Shown piece by piece: positions 37,997 through 47,893 of a DNA stretch of 64,000 bases; the first letter of the stretch is position 1; every line of letters starts with the position of its first letter. The notes beneath the pieces were generated by a model. The model ran no database searches. It had not been told where the DNA came from and saw only the letters and a program-made list of their open reading frames with translations. The translations under genes and the position numbers were made by a program. The stretch is taken from positions 434,001 through 498,000 of the forward strand of contig NZ_FPEJ01000003.1 in assembly GCF_900117445.1 (NCBI RefSeq), written 5' to 3'. This stretch comes from Hyphomicrobium sp. NDB2Meth4 (GTDB lineage Bacteria > Pseudomonadota > Alphaproteobacteria > Rhizobiales > Hyphomicrobiaceae).

Positions 37997-39274
37997 ATGT
38001 TCAAGCTAAAGGAGCACGGCACCAACGTCCGCTCAGAACTGCTCGCCGGCGTGACGACATACATGACGATGGTCTACATCGCCTTCGTCAATCCGGCGAT
38101 CCTCGCTGACGCCGGCATGGACCACGGTGCTGTATTCGTCGCCACCTGCCTCGCCGCCGCCTTCGGCTCTGCGCTGATGGGACTCTACGCCAACCTCCCC
38201 ATCGCCCTTGCGCCGGGCATGGGCCTCAACGCCTACTTCACCTACTCCGTCGTGAAGGGTGAGGCTATCCCGTGGGAGGCTGCACTCGCAGCGGTGTTCG
38301 CCTCCGGCGTGTTATTCCTCATCATCAGCGTGACGCCGCTGCGCCGCTGGATCATCGACAGCATTTCCAAATCCCAGAAGCTCGCCATCTCCGTCGGCAT
38401 CGGCTTCTTTCTCATCATCATCGGCTTGCAGGCCGCAGGCTTCATCGCCGCCGATCCCGCAACGCTGGTCCAGCTCGGCAACCTGAAATCGCCCGGCATT
38501 GCCATCGCCGCAACAGCGTTCATTCTCATGGCCGCGCTCGATGCTCGCCGCGTGCCCGGCGCTATCCTTATCGGCATCATCTTCGCTTATCTCGCTGCCT
38601 TGCTCTTCGGCCTCACGCCTGTATCGGCCATCGCTTCCGCACCGCCGTCGATCGCACCCGTCTTCATGAAGCTCGACTTCCCTGCGCTGTGGAATCTCGC
38701 GATGCTTCCTATCGTGCTGACGTTCCTGTTCATCGTCCTGTTCGACAACACAGGTACCCTCATCGGCGTGGCGCGGGCGGCAGGTCTGACGCGCCCCGAC
38801 GGCTCGTTCCCCGGCCTCGAGCGCGCACTCGTCGTCGATTCCGCCTCGACCATGGCCGGCGCCGCCCTCGGCACCTCCACCACCACGAGCTACATCGAGA
38901 GCGCCGCCGGTGTGAACGCTGGCGGCCGCACCGGACTGGTCGCCATCACCGTCGCCGCGCTCTTCCTGATGACGCTCGTCCTCGCACCCCTCGCTGGCTC
39001 GATCCCGGCCTTCGCCACCGCCCCCGCCCTCATCTTCGTCGGTTGCTTGATGACCGCCGGCGCCAGGGACATCGACTTCGACGACGCCACCGAGTTCGTG
39101 CCCGCGGCAATCACGATCATCGCCATGCCGCTCACGTTCTCGATCGCGGACGGCATCGGCTTCGGCTTCATCGCTTATGCCGGCATCAAGCTGCTCGCCG
39201 GCCGCTGGCGCGAGGTCCCGGCCGCAGTCTTGGCGCTCGCGGCCATCTTCGTGCTGCGCTTCGCACTGCTTTGA
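37997..39274 (+). CDS. AzgA/PbuG-type purine permease (NCS2 family)
   Basis: A 425-aa inner-membrane protein of 12-14 segments. It matches the AzgA-like group: RSELLAGVTTYMTMVYIAFVNP, APGMGLNAYFTYSVV, FLFIVLFDNTGTLIGVARAAG and STTTSYIESAAGVNAGGRTGL. Characterised members import hypoxanthine, adenine, guanine or xanthine with protons. The frame is open far upstream, but ATG 37997 gives the conserved start MFKLKEHGT. No purine riboswitch is visible upstream. Confidence 0.93.
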   Translation: MFKLKEHGTNVRSELLAGVTTYMTMVYIAFVNPAILADAGMDHGAVFVATCLAAAFGSALMGLYANLPIALAPGMGLNAYFTYSVVKGEAIPWEAALAAVFASGVLFLIISVTPLRRWIIDSISKSQKLAISVGIGFFLIIIGLQAAGFIAADPATLVQLGNLKSPGIAIAATAFILMAALDARRVPGAILIGIIFAYLAALLFGLTPVSAIASAPPSIAPVFMKLDFPALWNLAMLPIVLTFLFIVLFDNTGTLIGVARAAGLTRPDGSFPGLERALVVDSASTMAGAALGTSTTTSYIESAAGVNAGGRTGLVAITVAALFLMTLVLAPLAGSIPAFATAPALIFVGCLMTAGARDIDFDDATEFVPAAITIIAMPLTFSIADGIGFGFIAYAGIKLLAGRWREVPAAVLALAAIFVLRFALL

Positions 39275-39588
39275 GCCCACCCGGGCTGGCCGCGGACGTT
39301 CTTTAGCCCTATAGTTGCAGCATCACCACACGCCGGACTGCCAGGCGATCCCGCTAGTCGCGCCGAATGCAGCAAATTCCGGCTGCTTGTAGCGAGCGGC
39401 CGTCGCCCACCTGGATCGGTAGCGGACTTTTTCGCCGACTGAGCAGCCAGAACCGCGGATGCCTGTCACAATCACGGTGAACGGTCGCGACGGTTTTTAG
39501 CCGTACCGCTCGTTTTCACCCTAGACGCCGCACTGTTGCCTCTTTGCGGCGCCTGGTCTGGTCGGGCTCACGGGACAGGGTCGCAAAA
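39275..39588. other. Intergenic region before the MdtABC-like operon
   Basis: About 314 bp with no credible gene. It contains only weak dyads (AGCCC-N4-GGGCT just after the permease gene and ACGG-N6-CCGT near 39490) and no T tract that would mark a terminator. The promoter of the RND operon must lie here, but I cannot place it. Confidence 0.5.
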
Positions 39589-40935
39589 GTGCTTAAGTTA
39601 TTCAAATCATTATTTGCGATCCTCGTTATTGGAGGACTTACGGCCGCCGCCGTTCACTTCTCTTCCGGTACGGTCCAGAACCAGCGGCAAGGTCGTTTCG
39701 GCCGCATGGACGGCCCGGTGCCTGTCGTCACGACTAACTCCCGGCTTGAGAACGTACCCGTGTGGCTCGAGGGGGTCGGCACCGCCAAAGCACGCAACAC
39801 TGTCACCGTGCGCCCGCAGGTCGACGGCAAGATCCTCTCGATCAACTTCAAGGAAGGCCAGGACGTCAAAGCCGGTGATCTGCTGGCTCAGATCGATCCC
39901 GTCACGTTTCAGGCCCAGCTCGACCAGGCGGTCGCCAAGAAGGCGCTCGACGAGAGCCAGCTCGCCAACGCCAAGCGCGATCTCGAACGCTACGACCAGC
40001 TTTCCTCCAACGTGATCGCAGCGAAGACGGTCGACACCCAGCGCGCGCTCGTCGCCCAGCTCGAAGCCCAGATCAAATCCGACGACGCAGCTATCGAGAA
40101 CGCCCGCGCCGTCCTCGGCTACGCCACTGTCGTGGCGCCGATAAGCGGCCGCACTGGCATGCGTCTTATCGATGTCGGAAACTTGGTCCGCGCTTCCGAC
40201 GCCGGCATCGTCGTCATTACCGAGGTGCAACCGATCTCGGTGCTGTTCACCTTGCCACAGCAGGATCTCCCAGAGATCAACAAGGCGGTTGCTCAGCGCG
40301 CGCTGAGAGTCGAAGCCCTCGAAACGGACTCCAAGAACGTGCTCGACACTGGCGAGCTTGAGGTCATCGACAATCAGGTCGACCAGACCACCGGCACCAT
40401 TCGCCTCAAGGCCGACTTCCCCAACAAGGACCTGCAGCTCTGGCCCGGTCAGTTCGTCAACGTGCGCTTGCTGCTCGACACGCTGCAACAGGTCGTCGTC
40501 GTGCCCACGTCCGCGGTGCAGCGCGGCCCTGATGGAGCCTTCGTCTACGTCATCAAGGACGGAAAGGCCGCCGTGCGCAGCGTCGCCCTGGGCCAGCAGG
40601 ACGAGAAGATCGCCGTCATCACCAAAGGTCTCGCGGCGGCCGAGCCAGTCGTCACCACCGGCTTTGCGCGACTGAAAGACGGCGCGGATGTCACCATAGC
40701 GCCGCCCGCCGGAACAGCACCCTCGGCCAACGGCGACAAGCCGCAGGCCATCAATGCGAACGGCGGCGAGACATCTTCGATCATGACGGCGACGCCCGCC
40801 ATGCAGGGCGACCTGCGCGGTGAGTTCCGCCAGGGCAAGAAGCGCGGCGAAGGTCGTCACAAGGACGGCAAGCGCGGCGCCGGCAAACGCGGACCGCGGA
40901 GGGAAGCCGGTAATCCGTCCGGCACCACGCCATGA
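39589..40935 (+). CDS. RND efflux periplasmic adaptor (MdtA-like)
   Basis: This membrane-fusion protein links an RND pump to an outer-membrane channel. After a membrane segment (FAILVIGGLTAAAVHF) come the lipoyl half-motif (TVRPQVDGKILSINFKEGQDVKAGDLLAQIDP, in pieces), a coiled-coil hairpin, the second lipoyl half (TVVAPISGRTGMRLIDVGNLV) and the beta-barrel domain. The last ~45 residues are unusually basic and Gly/Lys/Arg-rich. The GTG at 39589 has AGGG upstream; a TTG 15 codons earlier is possible. The stop overlaps the first permease start by 4 nt. Confidence 0.93.
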   Translation: MLKLFKSLFAILVIGGLTAAAVHFSSGTVQNQRQGRFGRMDGPVPVVTTNSRLENVPVWLEGVGTAKARNTVTVRPQVDGKILSINFKEGQDVKAGDLLAQIDPVTFQAQLDQAVAKKALDESQLANAKRDLERYDQLSSNVIAAKTVDTQRALVAQLEAQIKSDDAAIENARAVLGYATVVAPISGRTGMRLIDVGNLVRASDAGIVVITEVQPISVLFTLPQQDLPEINKAVAQRALRVEALETDSKNVLDTGELEVIDNQVDQTTGTIRLKADFPNKDLQLWPGQFVNVRLLLDTLQQVVVVPTSAVQRGPDGAFVYVIKDGKAAVRSVALGQQDEKIAVITKGLAAAEPVVTTGFARLKDGADVTIAPPAGTAPSANGDKPQAINANGGETSSIMTATPAMQGDLRGEFRQGKKRGEGRHKDGKRGAGKRGPRREAGNPSGTTP

Positions 40936-43900
40936 GCGTCTCGGCCCCCTTCATCACGCGGCCGATCGCGACCTCGCTGCTCGCCTTCGCCACCATCCTC
41001 GGCGGCGCCCTCGGCTACTTCTGGCTCCCGGTCTCCTCGCTTCCGCAGGTCGACTTCCCGACCATTCAGGTCTCGACCCAGCTTCCCGGCGCCAACCCGC
41101 AGACCATGTCGACGCTGGTCACCGCCTCGCTCGAACGCGAGTTCGGCAAGATCCCGGCCCTGTCGACCATGACATCCACGAGCTCTTACGGGCTCAGCCT
41201 CATAACGCTGCAGTTCAACCTCGGCCGTGACATCGACGCTGCCTCACAGGACGTGCAGTCGGCGATCAACGCCGCCGGCTCGACGCTGCCGCGTAACCTG
41301 CCCTATCCACCAACCTATTCGAAGGTGAACCCGGCCGACGCGCCCGTAGTGACGCTCGCCATCACCTCCGACATCGTGCCCATGCGCGAGCTCTCTGATC
41401 TCGCCGACACGCTCATCGCCCAGCGGCTCTCCACTGTGACGGGCGTCGGCCACGTCTCGGTCGAAGGTGGCGTGCGCCCCGCGGTCCGCATCCAGGCCGA
41501 CATCGGCCGCCTCGCCGCCTACGGCCTGTCGATCTTCGACCTCAACACCGCGATCACCACCGCCAACGTCGCCGGCCCCAAGGGCTCGCTCGACGGCACG
41601 CACCAGAGCTACACCATTTCGGCCAACGACCAGATCTCGTCCGCCGAAGCATATCGCGATATCGTCGTCGCCTTCCGCAACAGCGCACCGGTTCGCCTGA
41701 GAGACGTCGCCGAAGTCTCCGAGGGCTTGGAAAACTCGCGCGTCGGCGGCTGGTATCAAGGCACGCCCGCGGTCATCATCGACGTCCAGCGCCAGCCAGG
41801 CGCCAACGTCATCGACACCGTCGACCGCCTCAAGGCCGAGCTGCCCCGCCTGGAACGCGCACTGCCCACCAGCGTGAAGCTGACGCTGGTGCACGACCGC
41901 ACCGAGACCATCCGCGCCTCGATCCACGACGTGCAGTTCACGCTCGTCCTCAGCGTCGCACTCATTGTCATGGTGGTGCTGGTGTTCCTGCGCTCCGTCC
42001 GCGCCACCATTATCGCCGGCGTCGCGCTACCTGTGTCGCTGATCGCCACGTTCGCGGTGATGTACTTCTGCGGCTTCTCGCTCGACAACCTGTCGCTGAT
42101 GGCCTTGACCATCGGCACGGGCTTCGTCGTAGACGACGCCATCGTCATGATCGAGAACATCGTCCGCCACATCGAGAAGGGACAAAAGCCTTTGCGCGCC
42201 GCCCTCGATGGTGCGCGCGAGATCGGCTTCACCGTCATCTCGCTGACGCTGTCGCTCGTCGCCGTGTTCATCCCGCTGCTGTTCATGACCGGCCTCGTCG
42301 GCCGCATGTTCCGCGAGTTCGCCCTGACCCTCACCATCGCCGTCGTCGTCTCGGCCATCGTCTCGCTGACGTTGACCCCGATGATGGCCGCCAAGCTGCT
42401 GAAGCATCAGCCCGAGGGACGCGGCAACTGGCTCGGCCGCGCCTTCAATTGGTTGATGGACATGGTGATCGAGGGCTACCGCCGCACGCTTGAACTTGTG
42501 CTGCGCCACCAGACACTGACGCTGCTCGCCACTGTAGCGACCCTGGTGATTACCATCTGGCTCTACATCATCATCCCCAAGGGCTTCCTGCCGCCTCAGG
42601 ACACCGGTCTCATCACCGCCGCCCTCGAAGCCGAGCCTCAGGTCTCCTTCACCGAGCTGAGCCGCTTGCAGGCCGAAGTTACTGCTGTCGTGCGCAAGGA
42701 CCCCGACGTTCAGGGCGTCGTTTCTGTCGTCGGCGTCGGGCAGCTGAACCCGACACCAAACGTTTCGCATCTGAAGATCACCTTGAAGCCGCGCAACAAC
42801 CGCAGCGCATTGGCACCCGCCATCATCGACAGGCTGCAACAGGCGGTCTCGTCCATTCCCGGCATTGTCGTCTATTTCCAGGCGGTGCAGGACGTCCAGA
42901 TCGCCACCCGCTCCAGCCGCGCGCAGTATCAATATACGCTCGTCAGCACCGACGCCGACGAAGTGCGCGAATGGACGACCAAGCTCGCCGCGGAGCTTTC
43001 CCAGTCGCCCATGCTGAGCGAGGTGAACCTGGAGACGATGGACACCGGCCTCAGGACGCGCGTCGATGTCGATCGCGATGTCGCCGGCCGCCTCGGCGTT
43101 ACCGTGCAGGCGGTCAGCGACGCGCTCAACGACGCGTTCGGCCAGCGGCAGGTTTCGACCATCTATGCCCAGGCCAACCAGTACCGCGTCGTGCTGGAAG
43201 CGATGCCGCAATACCGCAGCGACCCCTCGCAGCTCACCCGCCTCTATATCCCCTCGTCCAGCGGGGCACAGGTGCCGCTGACGGCGATCGCCAAGATCAC
43301 CTACACCACCGCCCCGCTCGCCGTGAGCCACCAAGACCAGTTCCCCTCCGAGACCATCAGCTTCAATCTGAAGTCCGGCGCAGCGTTGAGCAATGCCGTC
43401 GACATCATCAGCGCAGCCGAAGCCAAGATCGGCATGCCGTCCTCGGTCACCGGCAGCTTCTTCGGCGACGCCAGCGAGTTCGCTTCATCGCTCAAGAGCC
43501 AGCCTTGGCTCATCCTCGCCGCCGTCGTGACGATCTACATCGTGCTGGGCGTGCTCTACGAGAGCTTCGTGCACCCCTTCACCATTCTGACGACGCTGCC
43601 GTCCGCCGGCATCGGAGCCCTGCTCGCACTGATGTATGCCGGCCTCGATCTGTCGCTCGTCGCGCTGATCGGCATCGTGCTGTTGATGGGTATCGTCAAG
43701 AAGAACGCCATCATGATGATCGACTTCGCGCTCGACGCCGAGCGCGAACGCGGCCTCTCCCCGCGTGACTCGATCGTCGAAGCCGCACTGCTGCGCTTCC
43801 GCCCCATCATGATGACCACGCTCGCCGCGTTGTTCGGCGCCCTGCCGCTCGCAATCGAGAGCGGCGTCGGCTCCGAGCTGCGCAATCCGCTCGGCATCAC

Positions 43901-44051
43901 CATCGTCGGCGGCCTGCTGCTGAGCCAGCTTCTGACGCTCTACACCACGCCGGTCATCTATCTTGCCATGGAGCGCCTGCGCGCGCGGCTGTCCTCGACG
44001 CCGACGCCGCAGCATGACGTCTCTACCGGCGCCAGCGCCCCAGCCGAGTAG
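40932..44051 (+). CDS. RND multidrug efflux permease (MdtB-like)
   Basis: A 1039-aa AcrB/HAE1-type proton-drug antiporter of the inner membrane. It shows the usual N-terminus (FITRPIATSLLAFATILGG), the paired proton-relay aspartates in GFVVDDAIVMIEN, the second-half KKNAIMMIDFALDAE, and two large periplasmic loops. With the adjacent second, distinct permease it matches the MdtABC plan, where two different permeases form a heterotrimer. It overlaps the adaptor gene by 4 nt, and 5 bp separate it from the next permease. Confidence 0.95.
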   Translation: MSVSAPFITRPIATSLLAFATILGGALGYFWLPVSSLPQVDFPTIQVSTQLPGANPQTMSTLVTASLEREFGKIPALSTMTSTSSYGLSLITLQFNLGRDIDAASQDVQSAINAAGSTLPRNLPYPPTYSKVNPADAPVVTLAITSDIVPMRELSDLADTLIAQRLSTVTGVGHVSVEGGVRPAVRIQADIGRLAAYGLSIFDLNTAITTANVAGPKGSLDGTHQSYTISANDQISSAEAYRDIVVAFRNSAPVRLRDVAEVSEGLENSRVGGWYQGTPAVIIDVQRQPGANVIDTVDRLKAELPRLERALPTSVKLTLVHDRTETIRASIHDVQFTLVLSVALIVMVVLVFLRSVRATIIAGVALPVSLIATFAVMYFCGFSLDNLSLMALTIGTGFVVDDAIVMIENIVRHIEKGQKPLRAALDGAREIGFTVISLTLSLVAVFIPLLFMTGLVGRMFREFALTLTIAVVVSAIVSLTLTPMMAAKLLKHQPEGRGNWLGRAFNWLMDMVIEGYRRTLELVLRHQTLTLLATVATLVITIWLYIIIPKGFLPPQDTGLITAALEAEPQVSFTELSRLQAEVTAVVRKDPDVQGVVSVVGVGQLNPTPNVSHLKITLKPRNNRSALAPAIIDRLQQAVSSIPGIVVYFQAVQDVQIATRSSRAQYQYTLVSTDADEVREWTTKLAAELSQSPMLSEVNLETMDTGLRTRVDVDRDVAGRLGVTVQAVSDALNDAFGQRQVSTIYAQANQYRVVLEAMPQYRSDPSQLTRLYIPSSSGAQVPLTAIAKITYTTAPLAVSHQDQFPSETISFNLKSGAALSNAVDIISAAEAKIGMPSSVTGSFFGDASEFASSLKSQPWLILAAVVTIYIVLGVLYESFVHPFTILTTLPSAGIGALLALMYAGLDLSLVALIGIVLLMGIVKKNAIMMIDFALDAERERGLSPRDSIVEAALLRFRPIMMTTLAALFGALPLAIESGVGSELRNPLGITIVGGLLLSQLLTLYTTPVIYLAMERLRARLSSTPTPQHDVSTGASAPAE

Positions 44052-44056
44052 CCGCC

Positions 44057-47000
44057 ATGAACTTCTCGGCTCCCTTCATCAAGCGTCCCATCGGCACCAC
44101 GCTCCTCGCGATCGGCCTGTTCCTGCTTGGCGCCACGGCGTACTACGAGCTGCCCGTCGCCAGCCTGCCGGCCGTCGACTTCCCGACGTTGCGCGTGCAG
44201 GCGAGCCGCCCTGGTGCCGATCCCGAGACGATGGCCTCCACCATCGCCGCCCCGATCGAAAAGCGCCTCGGCGAGATTGCCGGCGTCACCGAGCTGACAT
44301 CCACCAGCAAGGAAGGCTCCGTCGGCATCTCGGTGCAGTTCGACTTGTCGCGCGACATCGACGGCGCCGCCCGCGACGTGCAGGCCGCCCTCAACGCCGC
44401 GACCGCTGACCTGCCCGGCGACCTGCCGGACGTGCCCACTTTCCGCAAATACAATCCTTCCGCCTCACCTGTGCTCATCCTCGCGATGACGTCCAAGAAC
44501 CTGACGCCGAGCGACATCTACGATGCCGCCGACACGGTGGTGGCCCAGCGCATTTCGCAGGTCCCGGGCGTCGCCCAGGTCGAGGTCAGCGGCGCCGAGC
44601 AGCCCGCCATTCGCGTGCGCGTAAACCCGACATTGCTCGCATCCATGGGCCTCAGCATGGAGGAGGTGCGCACCGCCATCTCCGAGGCCAACGCAGTCGC
44701 TCCCGTTGGCGCCGTCGACGGCGACAAGCAGGCAATCACCATCGACACCAACACCCAGTTGCGCGATCCCAAAGACTACGGCGCCATCGTCCTCAAATCG
44801 CGCGATGGCAACGTCGTCCGCCTTTCCAGTGTCGCCACCATCGAGCATGGCACGCGCAACAACCGCTCCGTCGCCATGGTCGACCGCCAGCCGGGCGTGC
44901 TGCTGATCATCCGCAAGCAGCCCGAAGCCAACGTTCTCGAAACCGTCGACGGCGTTAAGGAGCTGCTGCCCGACCTCGAGCGCTGGATTCCCGCAGGGAT
45001 AGATATTTCCGTACTGACCGACCGCACGGAGACCATTCGCGCCAGCGTGCACGACATGCAGTTCACGCTCGTGCTGGCCATCGCGCTCGTCATGCTGGTC
45101 GTCTTCGTCTTCCTGCGCCGTTCCACGCCCACCATCGCCGCCGGCATAACCGTGCCGCTCTCGCTGGCCGGCACGTGCGCCGTCATGTGGGCGCTCGGCT
45201 ACTCGATCAACAACCTGACGCTCATGGCATTTGCCATCGCTGTCGGCTTCGTCGTCGATGACGCCATCGTCATGCTGGAGAACGTCTATCGCAACATCGA
45301 GAAGGGCATGGGCCCGATGCAGGCAGCCGTCGTCGGCTCCCGGCAGATCGGCTTTACCGTCATCTCGATCAGCATCTCGCTCATCGCCGCGTTCATCCCC
45401 GTGCTCTTCATGGGCGGCGTCATGGGCCGCATGCTGCGCGAGTTCTCTGTCACCCTTGTGGTGGCCATCGCCGTCTCGGTCGTCGTCTCCCTGTCGGTCA
45501 CGCCGATGATCTGCGGCCACTTCCTCAAAGACGAGCGCGACAAGAAGCCGACGCGGTTCGATCGCATCGTCGAGAGCGTCATCGGCTGGATGGTCTCCGC
45601 CTACGCCCGCACGCTGCGCGTCGCTTTGCGCCATCAGGTCGTGACGCTGTTCTCGCTGCTTTGCGTCATCGTGCTCACCGGCCATCTCTACATGCAGATC
45701 CCCAAGGGCATGTTCCCCGAGGACGATACCGGCCTCATCATCGGCTCCACCGAAGCGTCTGCAGACGTCTCCTTCGAGGCGATGCTGAAGCTGCAGAAAG
45801 AGGCGTTGGATATCGTCCTGAGTGACCCCGCTGTTGCGCACGTGGGCTCCTCTCTCGGCGGATCGGGCCCAGGCCCCGGCGGCGGCAATCAGGGCCGCAT
45901 GTTCATCAACCTGAAGCCGCTGGCCGAACGCAACAACGAGCCGACCAACCGCGTCATCAACCGCATGCGCGGCAAGCTTGCCAGCATCGACGGGTTGCAG
46001 GTGCGCATGTTCGCCTCGCGCGACATCCGCGTCGGCGCCCGCCAAGGCCCTTCGCAGTTCCAATATACGCTCTGGGATCCCGACATCGACGAGCTGTACG
46101 AGTGGGCGCCGAAGGTCCTAGAGCGCATGAAGCAGATTCCGGGCCTCGTCGACGTCGCCAACGACCGTCAGGCAGGCGGACTGCAGCTCGACATCAAGAT
46201 CGATCGCGACGCCGCCTCGCGCCTGGGCGTGCGCATCGCCGATATCAATTCCGCTCTAAACAATGCCTTCGCCCAGCGTCAGGTCTCGACCATCTACGCC
46301 CAGCGCAATCAGTATCGCGTCATCCTCGAGATCGACCCGCGCCTGCAGCGCGAACCTTCCGACCTCAACAACATCTACGTTCCGAGCACCCAAGGTCAGC
46401 AGGTGCCGCTCACCAGCGTCATCCGCATTCAGAAGGGCACCACGCCGCTTGTCGTCAATCACCAGGGGCCATTCCCTGCCGTGACCATCAGCTACAATCT
46501 CGCGGCCGGGACGACGCTGGATCAGGCCCTGCGCGACATCGACAAGGCGATGGCCGAAATCCAGACCCCCACCGGCTTGCGCGGTGAAATGGCCGGCGAC
46601 GCCCGCGCCTTCGTCGAGCAATCGTCCCAGCAGCCGCTCTTGATTCTCGCCGCGCTCATCGCCGTCTACATCGTGCTCGGTGTACTCTACGAGAGCCTCG
46701 CCCACCCGCTGACGATCATCTCGACACTGCCATCGGCCGGGCTCGGGGCCCTGCTCGCCCTTTACGTTTCCGGCATGGAGCTGTCGATGACCGCGCTCAT
46801 CGGCGTGATCCTGCTGATCGGCATCGTCAAGAAGAACGGGATCATGATGGTCGACTTCGCACTCGATGGAGAGCGCGAGCGCGGCCTCAAGCCCGCGACC
46901 GCCATCTATGAAGCGTGCCTTGCCCGCTTCCGTCCCATTCTGATGACGACCCTGGCTGCCCTGCTCGGCGCCATCCCCCTGGCCATTGCCATAGGACCCG

Positions 47001-47197
47001 GATCGGAGATCCGCCGCCCGCTCGGCATCACCATCATCGGCGGCCTCATCGTCTCACAGATGCTGACGCTCTACACGACGCCGGTCATCTATCTGATGCT
47101 CGACAAATTGCATCGGCGCCTTGGCGGGGCCCGGCGTAACGAGGATGCCGACGACCCGGCACCCCCTGCCGAGGTGCAAGCCTCTCCAAGCCCTTAG
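44057..47197 (+). CDS. RND multidrug efflux permease (MdtC-like)
   Basis: The second permease of the operon, 1046 aa, begins NFSAPFIKRPIGTTLLAIG. It has the same proton-relay motif (GFVVDDAIVMLEN), the glycine-rich GGSGPGPGGGNQGR loop in the periplasmic part, and KKNGIMMVDFALDGE in the second half. It differs clearly from the first permease, so the pair is not a recent duplication. No outer-membrane channel gene follows; the system must use a TolC-like protein encoded elsewhere. Confidence 0.95.
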   Translation: MNFSAPFIKRPIGTTLLAIGLFLLGATAYYELPVASLPAVDFPTLRVQASRPGADPETMASTIAAPIEKRLGEIAGVTELTSTSKEGSVGISVQFDLSRDIDGAARDVQAALNAATADLPGDLPDVPTFRKYNPSASPVLILAMTSKNLTPSDIYDAADTVVAQRISQVPGVAQVEVSGAEQPAIRVRVNPTLLASMGLSMEEVRTAISEANAVAPVGAVDGDKQAITIDTNTQLRDPKDYGAIVLKSRDGNVVRLSSVATIEHGTRNNRSVAMVDRQPGVLLIIRKQPEANVLETVDGVKELLPDLERWIPAGIDISVLTDRTETIRASVHDMQFTLVLAIALVMLVVFVFLRRSTPTIAAGITVPLSLAGTCAVMWALGYSINNLTLMAFAIAVGFVVDDAIVMLENVYRNIEKGMGPMQAAVVGSRQIGFTVISISISLIAAFIPVLFMGGVMGRMLREFSVTLVVAIAVSVVVSLSVTPMICGHFLKDERDKKPTRFDRIVESVIGWMVSAYARTLRVALRHQVVTLFSLLCVIVLTGHLYMQIPKGMFPEDDTGLIIGSTEASADVSFEAMLKLQKEALDIVLSDPAVAHVGSSLGGSGPGPGGGNQGRMFINLKPLAERNNEPTNRVINRMRGKLASIDGLQVRMFASRDIRVGARQGPSQFQYTLWDPDIDELYEWAPKVLERMKQIPGLVDVANDRQAGGLQLDIKIDRDAASRLGVRIADINSALNNAFAQRQVSTIYAQRNQYRVILEIDPRLQREPSDLNNIYVPSTQGQQVPLTSVIRIQKGTTPLVVNHQGPFPAVTISYNLAAGTTLDQALRDIDKAMAEIQTPTGLRGEMAGDARAFVEQSSQQPLLILAALIAVYIVLGVLYESLAHPLTIISTLPSAGLGALLALYVSGMELSMTALIGVILLIGIVKKNGIMMVDFALDGERERGLKPATAIYEACLARFRPILMTTLAALLGAIPLAIAIGPGSEIRRPLGITIIGGLIVSQMLTLYTTPVIYLMLDKLHRRLGGARRNEDADDPAPPAEVQASPSP

Positions 47198-47287
47198 CCC
47201 GCCCTGATTGCCGTTCGAGCCCGGTCCTGCTACCCAAAACGGCCGTTAAGTGCTGTTGTTGGCCCAAATGGCCTGCGACAATCGCCG

Positions 47288-47313
47288 TGTAACAAACCCG
47301 CCCCAGCCGCGTA
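47288..47313 (+). promoter_or_regulatory. Candidate ECF-type promoter of the sigma/NrsF operon
   Basis: TGTAAC at 47288-47293, then a 16-nt spacer, then CGTA at 47310-47313. This resembles the AAC-N16-CGT pattern recognised by many ECF sigma factors and lies 20 bp before the sigma gene, consistent with autoregulation. It is one match by eye, so the call is tentative. Confidence 0.4.
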
Positions 47314-47332
47314 CATATCTACGAGGAGCTTT

Positions 47333-47893
47333 GTGGCTCAAGGACAGAACGAGGAGGAGTGGGCGACACTCATGCGCGCAGCCATAGGCGGCGACAGCGC
47401 CGCCTACCAAACGTTGCTCCAATCGTTGTCCAACGTGTTGCGACCGAGCGTGCGCCGGGGGTTTGCCCAAGCCGGAGCACCGCTGGGCGATGTTGAGGAT
47501 GTCGTCCAGGAAACTCTCCTGGCGCTACACCTGAAGCGTAATACGTGGGATCCGTCCCAGCCCCTGGGCCCCTGGGTACGTGCCATCGCACGGCACAAGT
47601 TGATCGACGCTCTGCGTCGGCGCGGTCGCCGCGTCCAAATTCCGATCGATAGCGTGCTCGATACGCTGTCGGTTCAGGAGGACAACTCCGGCGTCGACCG
47701 CCAGGACGCCGAACGTCTGGTCGACGGCCTCGCAGGCCGCCAGCGCGATGTCGTGCGGGCCATAAGTCTCGAGGGTCAGTCGATCCGAGAGGTGGCCGAG
47801 CGGTTGAACATGAAGGAGGTGGCTGTGCGCGTCGCGTTGCATCGAGGTCTGAAAACTCTCGGCGCGCAGCACCGGAAAGACCAGGACGAATGA
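47333..47893 (+). CDS. ECF-type RNA polymerase sigma factor (SigF-like)
   Basis: A 186-aa sigma-70 family factor with only region 2 (DVEDVVQETLLALHLKRNTWDPSQPLGPWVRAIARHKLIDALRR, in pieces) and region 4 (SLEGQSIREVAERLNMKEVAVRVALHRGLKTL). The order sigma, then an NrsF-type membrane anti-sigma, matches the SigF/NrsF system known in Caulobacter, which responds to oxidative or metal stress. The start is GTG with a strong GAGGAG site. Its stop overlaps nrsF by 4 nt. Confidence 0.92.
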   Translation: MAQGQNEEEWATLMRAAIGGDSAAYQTLLQSLSNVLRPSVRRGFAQAGAPLGDVEDVVQETLLALHLKRNTWDPSQPLGPWVRAIARHKLIDALRRRGRRVQIPIDSVLDTLSVQEDNSGVDRQDAERLVDGLAGRQRDVVRAISLEGQSIREVAERLNMKEVAVRVALHRGLKTLGAQHRKDQDE

